A stretch of DNA of 64,000 nucleotides from Datisca glomerata (taxonomy: Eukaryota > Streptophyta > Magnoliopsida > Cucurbitales > Datiscaceae), in contig QANY01013163.1 in assembly GCA_003255025.1 (NCBI GenBank), positions 496,001 to 560,000 of the forward strand, written 5' to 3'. Below the pieces are notes generated by a model that saw nothing but the letters and a program-made list of their open reading frames with translations, did no database searches and was not told the origin of the DNA. The position numbers and the translations under genes are program-made. Below are positions 33,340-43,517 of this stretch, one piece after another (positions within the stretch are counted from its first letter, which is position 1; every line of letters begins with the position of its first letter).

Positions 33340-34400
33340 AGAGAACGAAAGAAAACTATACTACAAAACATACATCGTTTGAAAGATACAGAAATTAGCT
33401 TCTTCGAGGAATTTTGCATAACTCAATTTGGAACTTCGAGGCAAAAGTTATGGCAGTTTTCATATGAGCAGTTCAGAAATGAAGATTACGTAGCATAGTA
33501 AAATTCAGAAATTATACTGTGTCAATTGGGAGCTAACCACATGGAGAATCATATATTATTATGAAGATACGGAAATCTACCTCATGAAAATTTTTATGGA
33601 AATCAATTTGAAACTCCCGATCAAAAGCTATGGTAATTTTTGTTGGTGTCGTTTAAGAAAGTAAACCTATAAACGCTTTTTAAGTTTAATTTTTAGAGTG
33701 TATCAATTTTATATTATTATATAGAAAATAATATATTGTTAGAAAGATATAGATATCTATTTCTTGAAGAATTTTGAAGAACTTTATTTGGAGTTCTTGA
33801 GAAAATATTATGACAATTCTCGTGGAGGCTACTCATGAAAACAGATTATGCAGAACCTTGAATTCAAAAATTAAACTGCATTTACTGGGGGTCAACTATA
33901 TGACGAATCTTATATCAACAGAAAGATATGGAAATCCACTTTGTGAAGAATTTCACAAAAATCAACTTGATGCTCTCAAACAAAAGTTTTGACAGCTCTC
34001 GTTGGTGCTATTCATGAAAAACTCGATTTGGAGCTCTCGAGTAAAAGTTATGACAATTTTTGTGAGGTTGTTCAAGAAAACAGAATATGCAGAACGGTCA
34101 GTTCAAAAATTAAATTGTATTTTCTGGAAGTCAACTACACGGTGAACCTTACATCATCGGAAAGATACAAAAGTCTACTTATTGGAGAATTTTACGAAAT
34201 TCAATTTGGAGATTTTGATCAAAAGTCACAAATTTTGCAGAACTTGATTCGGACCTCCCAGACAAAAGTTATGAAAATTTTCATGAAGGTTGTTCAGGAA
34301 AGCGTATTACGGGGAACGGTCAAATTCGTTAATTAAACTGTATCGATTGGGATCCAATTACATGGCGAATTATATATCATCGGAAGCATATGGAAATTAA
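33340..34400 (+). repeat. Long-unit tandem repeat C of the LARD element (about 180 bp)
   Basis: Recurring blocks GAAAGATA, GAAATCTAC, AATTTTG...AACTCAATTTGGA and CAAAAGTTATG return at about 33431, 33609 and 33791, a spacing near 180 bp, with a shortened unit near 34030. Units have diverged strongly. The plus frames 33810-33992 and 33989-34336 are repeat translations. Confidence 0.75.
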
Positions 34401-34514
34401 CTTCTTAAATAATTTCATGGAATTCAATTTGGAACTTACAAACAAAACTGATGGCATGATAATGTGCATACTGCTTACAAAACAAATATTTAGCGTCAAT
34501 TTTCTCTCTCCTTC

Positions 34515-34814
34515 AACAACAACGGAAATAAGAGCGTAAGTCCTCGAGAGGGGCAATTCATAAGTCCTACTCTCAGAAGAAACTAAGGGCGTCAGTCCTT
34601 GGGAAGGGCAGTTCATAAGTCCTACCCTCAAAATGAACTAAGGGCGTAAGTCTTTGGGTGGGGCAATTCGTAAGTCCTGCTCTTAGAAGGAACTAAGGGC
34701 GTAAGTCCTTGAGAGGGGTAATTCGTAAGTCCTACTCTCAGAAGGAACTAAGGGCAATTCGTAAGTCCCTCTTAAAGTGAAAAGGGGGTCATGGTTCTTT
34801 ATTTGAACCTAAGT
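34515..34814 (+). repeat. Minisatellite D of the LARD element, left part (about 56 bp units)
   Basis: Units of GGGCGTAAGTCCTTGxGAGGGGCAATTCGTAAGTCC followed by TACTCTCAGAAGGAACTAA, about five in tandem. Related sequence (CAATTCGTAAGTCCxTCTTAAAG, TTTATTTxAACCTAAGTCC) resumes at 40178 on the other side of the nested gypsy element, showing that the element landed inside this array. Confidence 0.88.
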
Positions 34815-35720
34815 TGATATGAACCTCACCGGCACTTTGCGATGAAACCTAATAACAATAATGGTTCAAGAACTCAATCATCGATTTTAAGGAAGAAGAA
34901 ACCCAGACCCGTTTTCTATGACAGAAAGAGAAGCTTAGGTATAAGACCTAAGACCCAAATTGATGCTTCGAAAAGAACCAAAAGTATGGTTTAGACGCCA
35001 CACTCAAGAACAAGAAGGAAAAGTGAGTGATAAGTCTAGGTTTTAGACGCCACAAGAATATTCTTGATAAGTCTGAAAAGTTCTAAGAAGAACCAAAGAG
35101 AAAACTCTCACAAAGAAATTATAATGATCAACTTTTTTTTAATACATTGTGAAACTGCGCTTAAATAGAAAAAAACTAGAAGCCTAAAGAGTCTTAAAGT
35201 GTTTAAATAACCTAAACTAAATTTAAAAAATAAAGAAATATAAATTGCAATAAATAAGAAACTTGTAATCCATCCAAAAGACTCCTATTGGCTATCCACT
35301 ACTTGGTTAGGATTGCTAAGGTGTCTTGCTTCATTGTCATCATTTAAAATTTTATGTCATGCTCCATGTGGACTGTCATATTGAACGCCACATCATGCTC
35401 CAACTGTAATGCCATGTAGGATGCCTTTCCATGTAGGCTGTCATGTTGGATACCACATCATGCTCCATGTCGGCTGCCATGTTGGATGCAATGTCATGGT
35501 CATGTAAGATGTCATGTTGGATGCCACATCATGCTCCATGTAGGCTGTCATGTTGGATGCCATGGCTTGCTCCACGCAGGCTGTCACACTCCACGTCATG
35601 CTCCACATCATACTCCTATTGAGTGCTTCAGCCATTCTATTTTCTCTAGCTTTTGTGATTTGGACTCTTTGTACTTGAAGTGGATCCATCCTTTGAGTTT
35701 GAGCAACCGGATCCTCATCA
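34815..35720 (-). repeat. 3' LTR of the nested gypsy element
   Basis: On the plus strand it runs TGATATGAACC to CCTCATCA, with terminal inverted TGAT/ATCA. It matches 39255-40172 along its length. A minisatellite of about 45-50 bp units (CATGTTGGATGCCA, ATGCTCCATGTAGGCTG) lies at about 35385-35620. Confidence 0.93.
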
Positions 35721-35928
35721 TTCCCTCCCTCTTGAGAAAGATTTGTCCTCAAATCGTCATGTACATCAAACGGAGACAAGTCAGTCACATTAAAAGTAAC
35801 ACTTATATTGTACTCACCAAGAAGATCTAGCTTATAGGCATTGTCATTGAGTCTTGCAAGGACTTGGAAGGGATCATTCCCTCTAGGTAGTAGCTAGGAA
35901 CGTCTTTGCCTTGAAAACTGTTCCTTTC

Positions 35929-36367
35929 TCATTTGCACGCAAACCCGATCTCTGGGATCAAAAACCAATTTATGACACTATTTGTTGGCTTGTTTTGCAT
36001 ATTACTCCGTTCTCCTCTCAATATTGAGTTTTTCCATCTCATGTACTGCTTAACGAATTCGGCCTTACTTTTTCCATCTTGTTTGTACCGAATGACATAT
36101 GAGAATGTCTCGATGAACTCCACCCAACGAGCATGTATTTTATTCAGCTTGTGTTGCTCCTTTAAATGCTTAAAGGACTCATGACCTTTGTGAATCACAA
36201 ACACTAGCAAAAGTAAACAATATTGCTCGGCAAAGAACTGGTGAGATCATTAGTGCATAAAAGAGCCTCTTTCTCATAAGTACAATAAGGGGTGAATGTG
36301 AATATAATCCTCTCTTGATCTCACTTTTATTTGTAATGTAATTGAATTTTTCCTCTCTCACTCTCAC
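35929..36367 (-). pseudogene. gypsy RNase H fragment joined to integrase-side sequence
   Basis: The minus frame contains [28 protein letters not shown] (here about 36193-36110), which is the H-x-x-x-K-H-L-x-x-Q-x-K-L-N-x-R-H-x-x-W-x-E-F region of Ty3/gypsy RNase H, followed by [12 protein letters not shown]. The catalytic segments upstream are absent or unreadable, and after about 36050 the reading jumps to chromosome-distal pol sequence, so this is a deletion scar. Confidence 0.8.
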
Positions 36368-36774
36368 TATGGCTTCAATACCCTCTTTTTCTTTTCTCTC
36401 AATTCCTTTCCCCTCATTTTTCTTTACGTCTCTCTGACTTTAATGCTTGCTTTCACTCTTTGTCTTTTGTTCACTCTTTGCCTTTTGTTCACTCTCTTTC
36501 TTTTGATCACTCTCTTTTTGCAACCTCACTTGATCTTCGTAAATCTGATTTTGTGTCATTGGACAAGAGTAATCAACTTTTGATTGTGTTCAAAATAGTA
36601 TTGATTAGAGAAACCATCATGCTTCACTCGTCTATCAAATTTCCATGGCCTTCCCCACAACAAGTGTCCAACTCGCACCGATATTACATTGCAAAACACA
36701 TCATCTTCATATTTACCGATTTGAAATGAGAGTAACAGTTTCTTTTCCACCTTTACCTCACCTCTATCATTCAG

Positions 36775-37002
36775 TCATTTCCACTTGTAGGGTCGGGGTA
36801 GTTTAGTTGTTAGCAGCCCTAATTTATCCAACATTGTAGTATCAACGTTAGTACAACTACCTCCATCAATACTCATACTACATACCTTGTTTTGATAATG
36901 GCATGTAGTACAAAAGATGTTTTCTTGCTGCACCTCATCAATTTCTTTGATTTGCACACTTAGAGCTCTCCTTACGACAACTATTCTCTTTGTACAACAC
37001 AC
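36775..37002 (-). pseudogene. gypsy aspartic protease fragment
   Basis: The minus frame has NIFCTTCHYQNKVCSM followed by SIDGGSCTNV, the DxGSCxN version of the retroviral-type protease active site seen in many plant gypsy elements, and ends LPRPYKWK. It overlaps the end of gag in another frame. Confidence 0.82.
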
Positions 37003-38042
37003 TCCTCATTATCCTCATCCTCTAATGACAACATAGATTCATTGTCATCTTTATCCTCGATCTCAATCTCACCATCATCTCGTAGCATCATGGCTATCTC
37101 GTTTGGACATTGACTCACTATGTGACCCATACCTTGGCTTTTTAAACACTTAATATCATGATTTCGAGCACTAGAAGAATTTGTTTTACCTTGGTAACCA
37201 TGGCTGGTCGATTCTGACTTTTGCTCAGTTTTTGTGGCCAACCTCTCCTCCTTCTCCGCATAGCTTTGTTTCCATGGGGAACAACTCGAGCCAAGGGTTG
37301 TACGTGTACCACCCCTCCTTTTGAGTTGCTGCTCAACCTTAATGGCCATGTGCACCATATCTTCCAACTCCACATAATTTTTCATCTCTACCCAATCCAT
37401 GCAAAAACCTAGCCATAGTGGCCTCTCAGTCTTTTTCCATATTAGCCCTTATCATAGCCATCTTTATCTCCTTAAAATACACTTTGGCACTTTGGCTCCT
37501 TGGCTCCCTTGAGTGAGACCTTGCAGATTTCGATACAAGTCTCGATAGTAATCACATGGCACAAACCGTCTCCTCATCATGGTTTTCAAGTCTGCCCAAG
37601 TCTCTATGGGACGGTCTCTATTTCTCTTTATATTTATCATTAGTTGATCCCACCAATCAATATCATAATCAATAAATTCAACAATAGTAAGCTTTACCTT
37701 TTTACGCTCGGAATAGTGATGACAATCAAACATGAGCTCCATCATCTTTTCCCATTCTAAATAAGCTTCTGGATCATTCTTGCCTTGAAATAATGGTACC
37801 TTCGTCTTAATGCTACCCAACTTGTTGTTCACCCTATCACCAAACCTATCTTCTCTACTCCTATGTTGGATTCTCCTATCTCCAACCCCACGGCCTAATT
37901 TGCCAATGTGAGAATATCGGTCCTCTTCATTAAAGTCTTCCCCAAATTCTTCTTCATACTCAACCCTAGGTGATCGTCTCTCCCTATGATGCCCAATTGG
38001 ATCTATAGGTGTCTCCACCCATGTTTCCATCCGATCAATCAT
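36981..38042 (-). pseudogene. gypsy gag, frameshifted
   Basis: The first part (38042-37464) has an acidic/Arg-rich start and the retrotransposon gag core (KVPLFQGKNDPEAYLEWE, then W-x-x-L-K-x-x-M-R-R-R-F-V-P). A frameshift near 37460-37400 leads into the second part (37400-36981), which carries the zinc knuckle with its second Cys changed to Ser (CLKSQGMGHIVSQC). The product would have packaged element RNA; as it stands it is broken. Confidence 0.88.
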
Positions 38043-38504
38043 CTAATGCACTCGTTCCAGCCCATCTCCTAACATTCTTTTCAATTCACTTACTAACGCC
38101 TCCATTTGTAACTTTGACATGCCAACTTCCGTCATTCCTCCACTACCATTGTTGTTTGACATACTTGAAAGAGAATAAGATTAGTAGAAAAAAAAGAAGA
38201 AGGACCTTACAATCTCTCCCTCACGTGTTTACACTCAAAGTTTGAGGTTCTCTCAATTTCTCTCGTGTTTCACTCAAAATATTTGGCTTTTACCCTCTGA
38301 TTTTCTCACCTTGCCTTTTACCACTCTTAGTTTTCTCTTTCGGTCTTTGTTAAAACTAATAAACAAATCTAGAATTTTCAAGCAACAATCAAAAGACCTA
38401 AACAAATCAAACACTATGAGAAAATAAGGAAAAGAAACAACTAACGGATAAAATTAGAGATAAGTAAACAAAAAGAGATCAACTTATACTATGTTTTTAC
38501 AGAA

Positions 38505-38576
38505 GGTAAGTTAGGACAAGATAAGGTAAGGATAAGATGAGATAAGATAAGATAAGATGAGATAAGATAAGATAAT

Positions 38577-38608
<32 letters not shown>

Positions 38609-38965
38609 AAAAGATAAGATAAGATAAGATAAGATAAGAAAAAAGATAAGATAAGATACGAAAAAAGATAAGATAAGTTATGACAAGATAAGATAATATA
38701 AGATTAGATAAGAAAATATAAGATAATAATGACAAGATGAGATATGATATGATAAAATAAGACAATGATAAGAAAATATAAGATAGGATGAGATAAGAAA
38801 TATATGATAAGATAAAGTGAGATAAGAAAAGATATGGATAAGACAAAGATAAGATAAGATAAGATAAGAAAAGATAATATAATTTATTATAAGATGAGAT
38901 AAGATATGATAAGATAAGATATGACAAGATATGAAAATATATGATGAGATAAGATAAGATGATAA
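38505..38965 (+). repeat. Long GATAA-type pentanucleotide microsatellite
   Basis: About 450 bp of AAGAT/GATAA repeats with scattered changes, between gag and the primer-binding site of the nested element. Open frames on the minus strand (38511-38927, 38678-39049) are pure repeat translations of Ser-Tyr-Leu-Ile-Leu type. Confidence 0.95.
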
Positions 38966-39254
38966 GATGATAACTAAAACAATGGAAATCCGAATTTGAA
39001 ATTTGAAATTCTGAATTTTTAGATGAAATTGTGCAGAAAACTTAAACACCTCGTTAAGTGATCAAAACTATGAAATCTGGCTTCACAATGAACATACAGA
39101 TTGTAGATCTCAAAAATCCATTCAATTTGATATGTAATAATGACTATTTCGACTCCTGAATCCAAAGCTATGATCTTTCTTCAGAACCACCGTCAAATCA
39201 GAAAAAAATTAGAATTGAATCTGACTCTAGAGAGCCAAAAGCTCTGATACCAAA

Positions 39255-40172
39255 TGATATGAACCTCACCGTCGCTTTGCGATGAAACCCGATAACAATA
39301 ATAGTTCAAGAACGCAATGATCGATTTTAAGGAAGAAGAAACCCTGACTTGTTTTCTATGATAGAAAGAGAACCTTAGGTATAAGACCTAAGACCCAAAT
39401 TGATGCTTCGAAAAGAACCAAATGTATGGTTTAGACGCCACACTCAAGAACAAGAAGGAATAGTGAGTGATAAGTCTAGATTTTAGACGCCACAAGAATA
39501 TTTTTGATAAGTCTAAAAAGTTCTAAGAAGAACCAAAGAGAAAACTCTCGCAAAGAAATTATAATGATCAACATTTTTTTAATACATTATGAAATCATGC
39601 TTAAATAAAAAAAACTAGAAGCCTAAAGAGTCCTAAAGTGTTTAAATAACCTAAACTAAATTTAAAAAATAAAGAAATATAAATTGCAATAAATAAGAAA
39701 CTTGTAATCCACCAAAAAGATTCTTATTGGTTGTCCACTACTTGGTTAGGATTGCTAAGGTGTTTTGCTTCCTTGTCATCATTTAAAATGCCGTGTCATG
39801 CCCCATTTGGACTGCCATATTGAACGCCACATCATGCTCCAAGTGTAATGCCATGTAGGATGTCTTTTCATGTAGGCTGCCATGTTGGATACCACATCAC
39901 GCTCCATGTCGGCTGCCATGTTGGATGCCATGTCATGGTTCATGTAGGATGTCATGTTGGATGCCACATCATGCTCCATGTAGGCTGTCATGTTGGATGC
40001 CACGGTTTGCTCCACGCAGGCTGTCATACTCCACGTCACACTCCACGTCATGCTCCACATCATACTCCTATTGAGTGCTTCAGCCATTCTATTTTCTCTA
40101 GCTTTTATGATTTGGCCTCTTTGTACTTGAAGTGGATCCATCCTTTGAGTTTGAGCAACCGGATCCTCATTA
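39255..40172 (-). repeat. 5' LTR of the nested gypsy element
   Basis: Matches 34815-35720. It ends CATTA on the plus strand where the other LTR has CATCA. Its internal minisatellite (about 39800-40075) contains more units than the other LTR; the plus frame 39848-40315 (Gly-Cys-His-Val repeats) is a by-product. Confidence 0.93.
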
Positions 40173-40177
40173 TAAGT

Positions 40178-40705
40178 CCTCCTCTAAAAAGAAAGTGGGC
40201 AATTTGTAAGTCCCTCTTAAAATGGAAATGGGGCCATAATTTTTTATTTAAACCTAAGTCCTTCTTTCAAAAGAAAATGGGGCAATTCATAAGTCCTACT
40301 CTTAGAATAAACTAAGGGCAATTTGTAAGTCCCTCTTAAAGTCAAAACGGGGCAATTGTTCTTTATTTGAACCTAAGTTCTTCGGAGCAAACCATTCATG
40401 AGACACTCTCCCAGAATGCAGAAAATGGGGTCATGGTTCTTTATTTAAACCTAAGTCCTTATCTCAAAAGAAGATGGGCAGTTCGTAAGTCCTTCTTAAA
40501 GCGGAAACGTGGCCATGGTTTTATTATTTAAACCTAAGTCCTTCTCTCAAATGAAAATGGGCAGTTCGTAAGTCCTTCTTAAAGTGGAAATGAGGTAATG
40601 ATTTTTTTATTTAAACCTAAGTCATTCTCTCAAAAGAAAATGACAGTTCGTGATTTATTCTCTAAGAACGAAGATGAGGCCATGGTTCTTTATTTGAACC
40701 TAAGT
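40178..40705 (+). repeat. Minisatellite D of the LARD element, right part (about 85-95 bp units)
   Basis: Units of TTTATTTAAACCTAAGTCCTTCTCTCAAAAGAAAATGGGCAxTTCGTAAGTCC type, about five to six, continuing the array interrupted at 34814. Unit length differs from the left part, so the array contained two unit versions before the insertion. Confidence 0.85.
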
Positions 40706-41449
40706 CTTTGAAAAAGTAATACAACAAAAAGAGAGTTCAATAGAAGAAAAAAAATGCAAAAATAGAGTATTTATATTGATTGAAGCTGAAGTACAAAGGA
40801 AAAATACAAAACAAGAGAAGGAAAAAGAAAAACAAGGAAACGAGAGAAATTCAATCAATGGAAGTGAGACATCAAACTCAAACTCCTGCAATGAAATTAT
40901 GAAACAATATATTCATTCTTTACTCGTTTAAATAAATTATTATGTTATTGTTCTTGTACAACATTCTTGTCATAGATCTTAACGTATGAGAGAATGAAAA
41001 GAAAAAATGAAGAAACGAGATAAACTCTATCAATGAGCCCGTATTGAAGAAATGGTATAAACTCTATCAATGAGCCCGTATTGAAGAAAATGAGAAAACT
41101 CTATTAATGAGCTTGTAGCAAAATGAAACTGGAGAAACTCCACAATCAGTAGATGTTCTCAAAAGAAGACTAGAAGTCATCTTCAAACGAACTAGTCCCT
41201 GTGAACGGAAAAAAGTGACGACGAAAAAAGAACTACAAATAAAGGAAAAAGAAAATTTGCTATGTCTGGAAGAAAGGAAAAATTACAAAAAGATACAAGA
41301 GAATATGGTTGTATCAGCGGCAACATCTTCAACAGAAGGGTTGGCAGCTGCATCTTCAATGAGAAGGTTAACAACGACATGTTAAATAATTGCTTGGAAA
41401 ATTTGTTTTACGTGTTCTGACAAAATGTAAATAACGACTATTAAACCTG

Positions 41450-41960
41450 AGCACAAGGATGGGAAGCGTCAAAACATAATTTGAAGCGTCGAAGCAGACC
41501 CCCTAGTGAGAACAAAATCGAGCGTCAGATCGGGCCCTTTAGTGGAGATGGAAACCAAGCTCCAGATCAGGTCTTGTAGTGAAAGCGAAAACGAAGCTCC
41601 AGATCAGATCTTGTAGTGAAAGCAGAGAAACCAAGCTCCAGATCAGATCTAGTAGCGAAAACAAAATTCAAAGCTCCAAACTAGACCCCTAGCGAGAACG
41701 GAATCGGGGCTCCATATCAGACCTCTTGGGGAAGATGGAAACCAAGTGCCAGACCAGACCTCTTGAGGAAGATGGAAATCAAGCACCAGATCAGGCCTCT
41801 TGAGGAAGATGGAAATCAAGCGCCAGATCAGACCTCTTGAGGAAGATGGAAATCAAGCGCCAGATCATATTTTTATTGGGAGCAAAGACTGAAACGCCAG
41901 ATCAGGCTTTTAACGAAAATGAAAATTAGAGAGCCAACTCATATTCTTAGCGAGAATGAT
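41450..41960 (+). repeat. Minisatellite E of the LARD element (37-46 bp units)
   Basis: About ten units of CAAGCGCCAGATCAGACCTC plus TTGAGGAAGATGGAAAT; the last four are nearly identical 37-bp copies and the earlier ones are longer and more diverged, indicating recent local expansion at the right side. Confidence 0.9.
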
Positions 41961-42180
41961 AATTAAAAACGTTGGAACAGACCAGTATGATAACATGTGA
42001 ATGAAATAAAAGAAAGCATACGCAACCCTCAAATGCACGTAGTCGATAAAGCAGCTATGTATAATTGTTGATAACTTTTACAAATCATTATTATTGCAGG
42101 TCCCAATGAATCTAATGTAAATGATAAAGGAATCAAATCATCACACCTGAATGAGACTTCATCAAGTGTAATGGGGCAAA

Positions 42181-42704
42181 TGAACAGGAATAATTTCACT
42201 AACACGTGGCAACTCTAGATCGAAAACTCCTTCGAATAGAAGATAGAGCGAGAACCGACCAATCAGACGAACATACATGGATTGCTGATGTGGCAATCCA
42301 AAAATAAGCTAATCAAGACCATTGGATTGATCAGACGGTCTAGATTCACTTGGTTGTTATTGTTGATAAGCTATATCTCAGAGAATATTTTGTTGAACCT
42401 ATTTTCAGATAGAATTAGATAAGCTGTATCAGATTCTATGTAACCGATTGAAGGCGTATAAATAGAGGCAAGATGCAACTCTAAGCGGGAGGACAACAAC
42501 TCTCAACACTCATTAGCCTTGTAAACTTTTTCTCCATAATGAAATACTATCAAAATCTCCCCGTGGTTTTTTTTTTCTTTTAAGAGTTTTTCACGTAAAT
42601 CATGATGTCATTATTTTCTCTCTATAAATTATTCTCTTGATTTTCATATTATGATGTAAGAAATTCACTACGATTCTCAAAGACGGTGAATTTTTTTCTT
42701 TACA
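42181..42704. repeat. 3' LTR of the LARD-like element
   Basis: Counterpart of 30054-30610 without the 29-bp duplication. It retains a TATAAATAG box at 42457-42465, changed in the 5' LTR. Confidence 0.9.
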
Positions 42705-42756
42705 ACGGGACAAGAAATTTTAAAAACTGTCTAGTCTCGTGCACACCCCTATTTTA

Positions 42757-43000
42757 TTTAGACTTATTTATGAGTAAAATAAAATTAAAAGAAGTTCGTG
42801 TAAGTTTTAAAAGTAAAGAGACGCACATGTAATTAAATTAAATTAAATGAGAGTTTGTAGTTTAAAAAAAGAGGACAAAACAACTATAGCTAAAAGCGGC
42901 GGTCGCTTAACAGGTCTGTCAAACCAACAAGACTGCTTTGCACTTATTTTTTTTTAGGTTTTTGTGGTTTTAGGTATTGCAGAGAAGTGCTTGAGAGCCA
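42757..43000. promoter_or_regulatory. Likely promoter-proximal region of the RZ-1-like gene
   Basis: Short host sequence between the transposon nest and the gene leader. No convincing TATA box is visible; a T-rich stretch (42949-42958) and pyrimidine patches precede the probable leader. The nest ends only about 760 bp before the start codon. Confidence 0.4.
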
Positions 43001-43051
43001 AGCTATATCATATCGCTTTTCGTCCTTAGAATCTGTTGCTTATCCCTGCTG

Positions 43052-43509
43052 GTACGCTCTTATTCCAACTCTCTTACTAATCGATTAATTGGATTTGACG
43101 AGAATTCTACGCTTTTCTTTTGTTTGCTTGATTTATTATCGTTCAGATTTACTTCCTAATTTTCGAGCAATGGTCTTGAGTTTCCTGAGGATCAATTACT
43201 TTGAGCTTATACATGCTTATTATACTTGTTTGGAAGTTCCAGATCTGAATTATTGAGCTGTGGATCCGTATGTCTGATGGTTTACTAGGTCAAATTCTTG
43301 TTTATTTTTTAGGTTTTGAGGTCCTTGTCCAATTTTAACGAGGGAGTCTAATACAAGTTTTGGCCTAATAATTAAATTTACGTACTTTTTGCGTTATTTA
43401 TCAAAACAGAAGATTATTTATGTTTGATGCTTCTCAGTTTGGGGGAAGGTGGGCTCAAAATTATCATATCTGGTGACGTGTTTAAGATTTTGTGTTTCTT
43501 TCCGTGTAG
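43052..43509 (+). other. Probable 5' UTR intron of the RZ-1-like gene
   Basis: CTGCTG|GTACGCTC gives a donor at 43052 and TTTCCGTGTAG a acceptor ending at 43509, eight bases before the ATG. The T-rich content between them is typical of a plant leader intron. Inferred only from splice signals. Confidence 0.6.
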
Positions 43510-43517
43510 TTAAATTC

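Larger units (their letters stand above)
34815..40172 (-). mobile_element. Nested Ty3/gypsy LTR retrotransposon, internally deleted
   Basis: A 5.36-kb element on the minus strand with LTRs at 39255-40172 (5') and 34815-35720 (3'). The duplication TAAGT flanks it (34810-34814, 40173-40177). The primer-binding site TTTGGTATCAGAGC (initiator tRNA-Met) lies next to the 5' LTR, 39254 downwards. A classical polypurine tract GAGGGAGGGAA precedes the 3' LTR (about 35731-35721, minus). Between them come gag (38042-36981), protease (37002-36775), a piece around RNase H (36367-35929) and the last codons of integrase (35790-35725). Most of reverse transcriptase and nearly all of integrase are missing. 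A long microsatellite occupies the leader. Frameshifts in gag confirm inactivity. Confidence 0.93.
30054..42704. mobile_element. 12.65-kb LTR element without visible pol (LARD-like), host of a nested gypsy element
   Basis: Two LTRs (30054-30610 and 42181-42704) start TGAACAGGAATAATTTCAC and end TTTACA. Five bases, ACGGG, flank both ends (30049-30053 and 42705-42709). The internal region begins TTTTGTGCTTTCATTGAGAG, in primer-binding-site position but not the common Met or Asp type. A purine-rich ATGGGGCAAA just precedes the 3' LTR. Removing the nested element (34815-40172) and one TAAGT leaves about 7.3 kb. I find no protease, RT or integrase; instead the interior is a chain of unrelated minisatellites. 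That fits a large retrotransposon derivative moved by a partner's enzymes. Ogre/Tat-type elements also carry such minisatellites, but membership is not shown. Confidence 0.88.
26520..42756. mobile_element. Large transposon with long terminal inverted repeats (hAT-like ends), split by nested retroelements
   Basis: The left end reads TAGGGGTGTACAAC (from 26518) and the right end GTGCACACCCCTA (to 42751). Beyond this short match the two arms are inverted copies over some 500 bp. Left 26760-26930 (GGATTTTTATAC, then CCACAATCAACAT, TTCCTCATCATTT) matches the reverse complement of about 29735-29885. Right-arm sequence stops at 30048 where an LTR element was inserted and resumes at 42705. Once the insert and one ACGGG are removed, the element is about 3.6 kb. 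The eight bases outside the ends (TTTTGTAT and TTTTATTT) agree at six positions, compatible with an old hAT duplication but not proof. No transposase is visible. Its centre is the hairpin array at 27490-29270. Confidence 0.72.

Noticed and set aside
38511..39049. Ser-Tyr-Leu-Ile-Leu repeat proteins
   Set aside because: Translations of the GATAA microsatellite on the minus strand.
39848..40315. Gly-Cys-His-Val repeat protein resembling a metal-binding peptide
   Set aside because: It reads antisense through the LTR minisatellite, occurs in both LTRs and has no start context.
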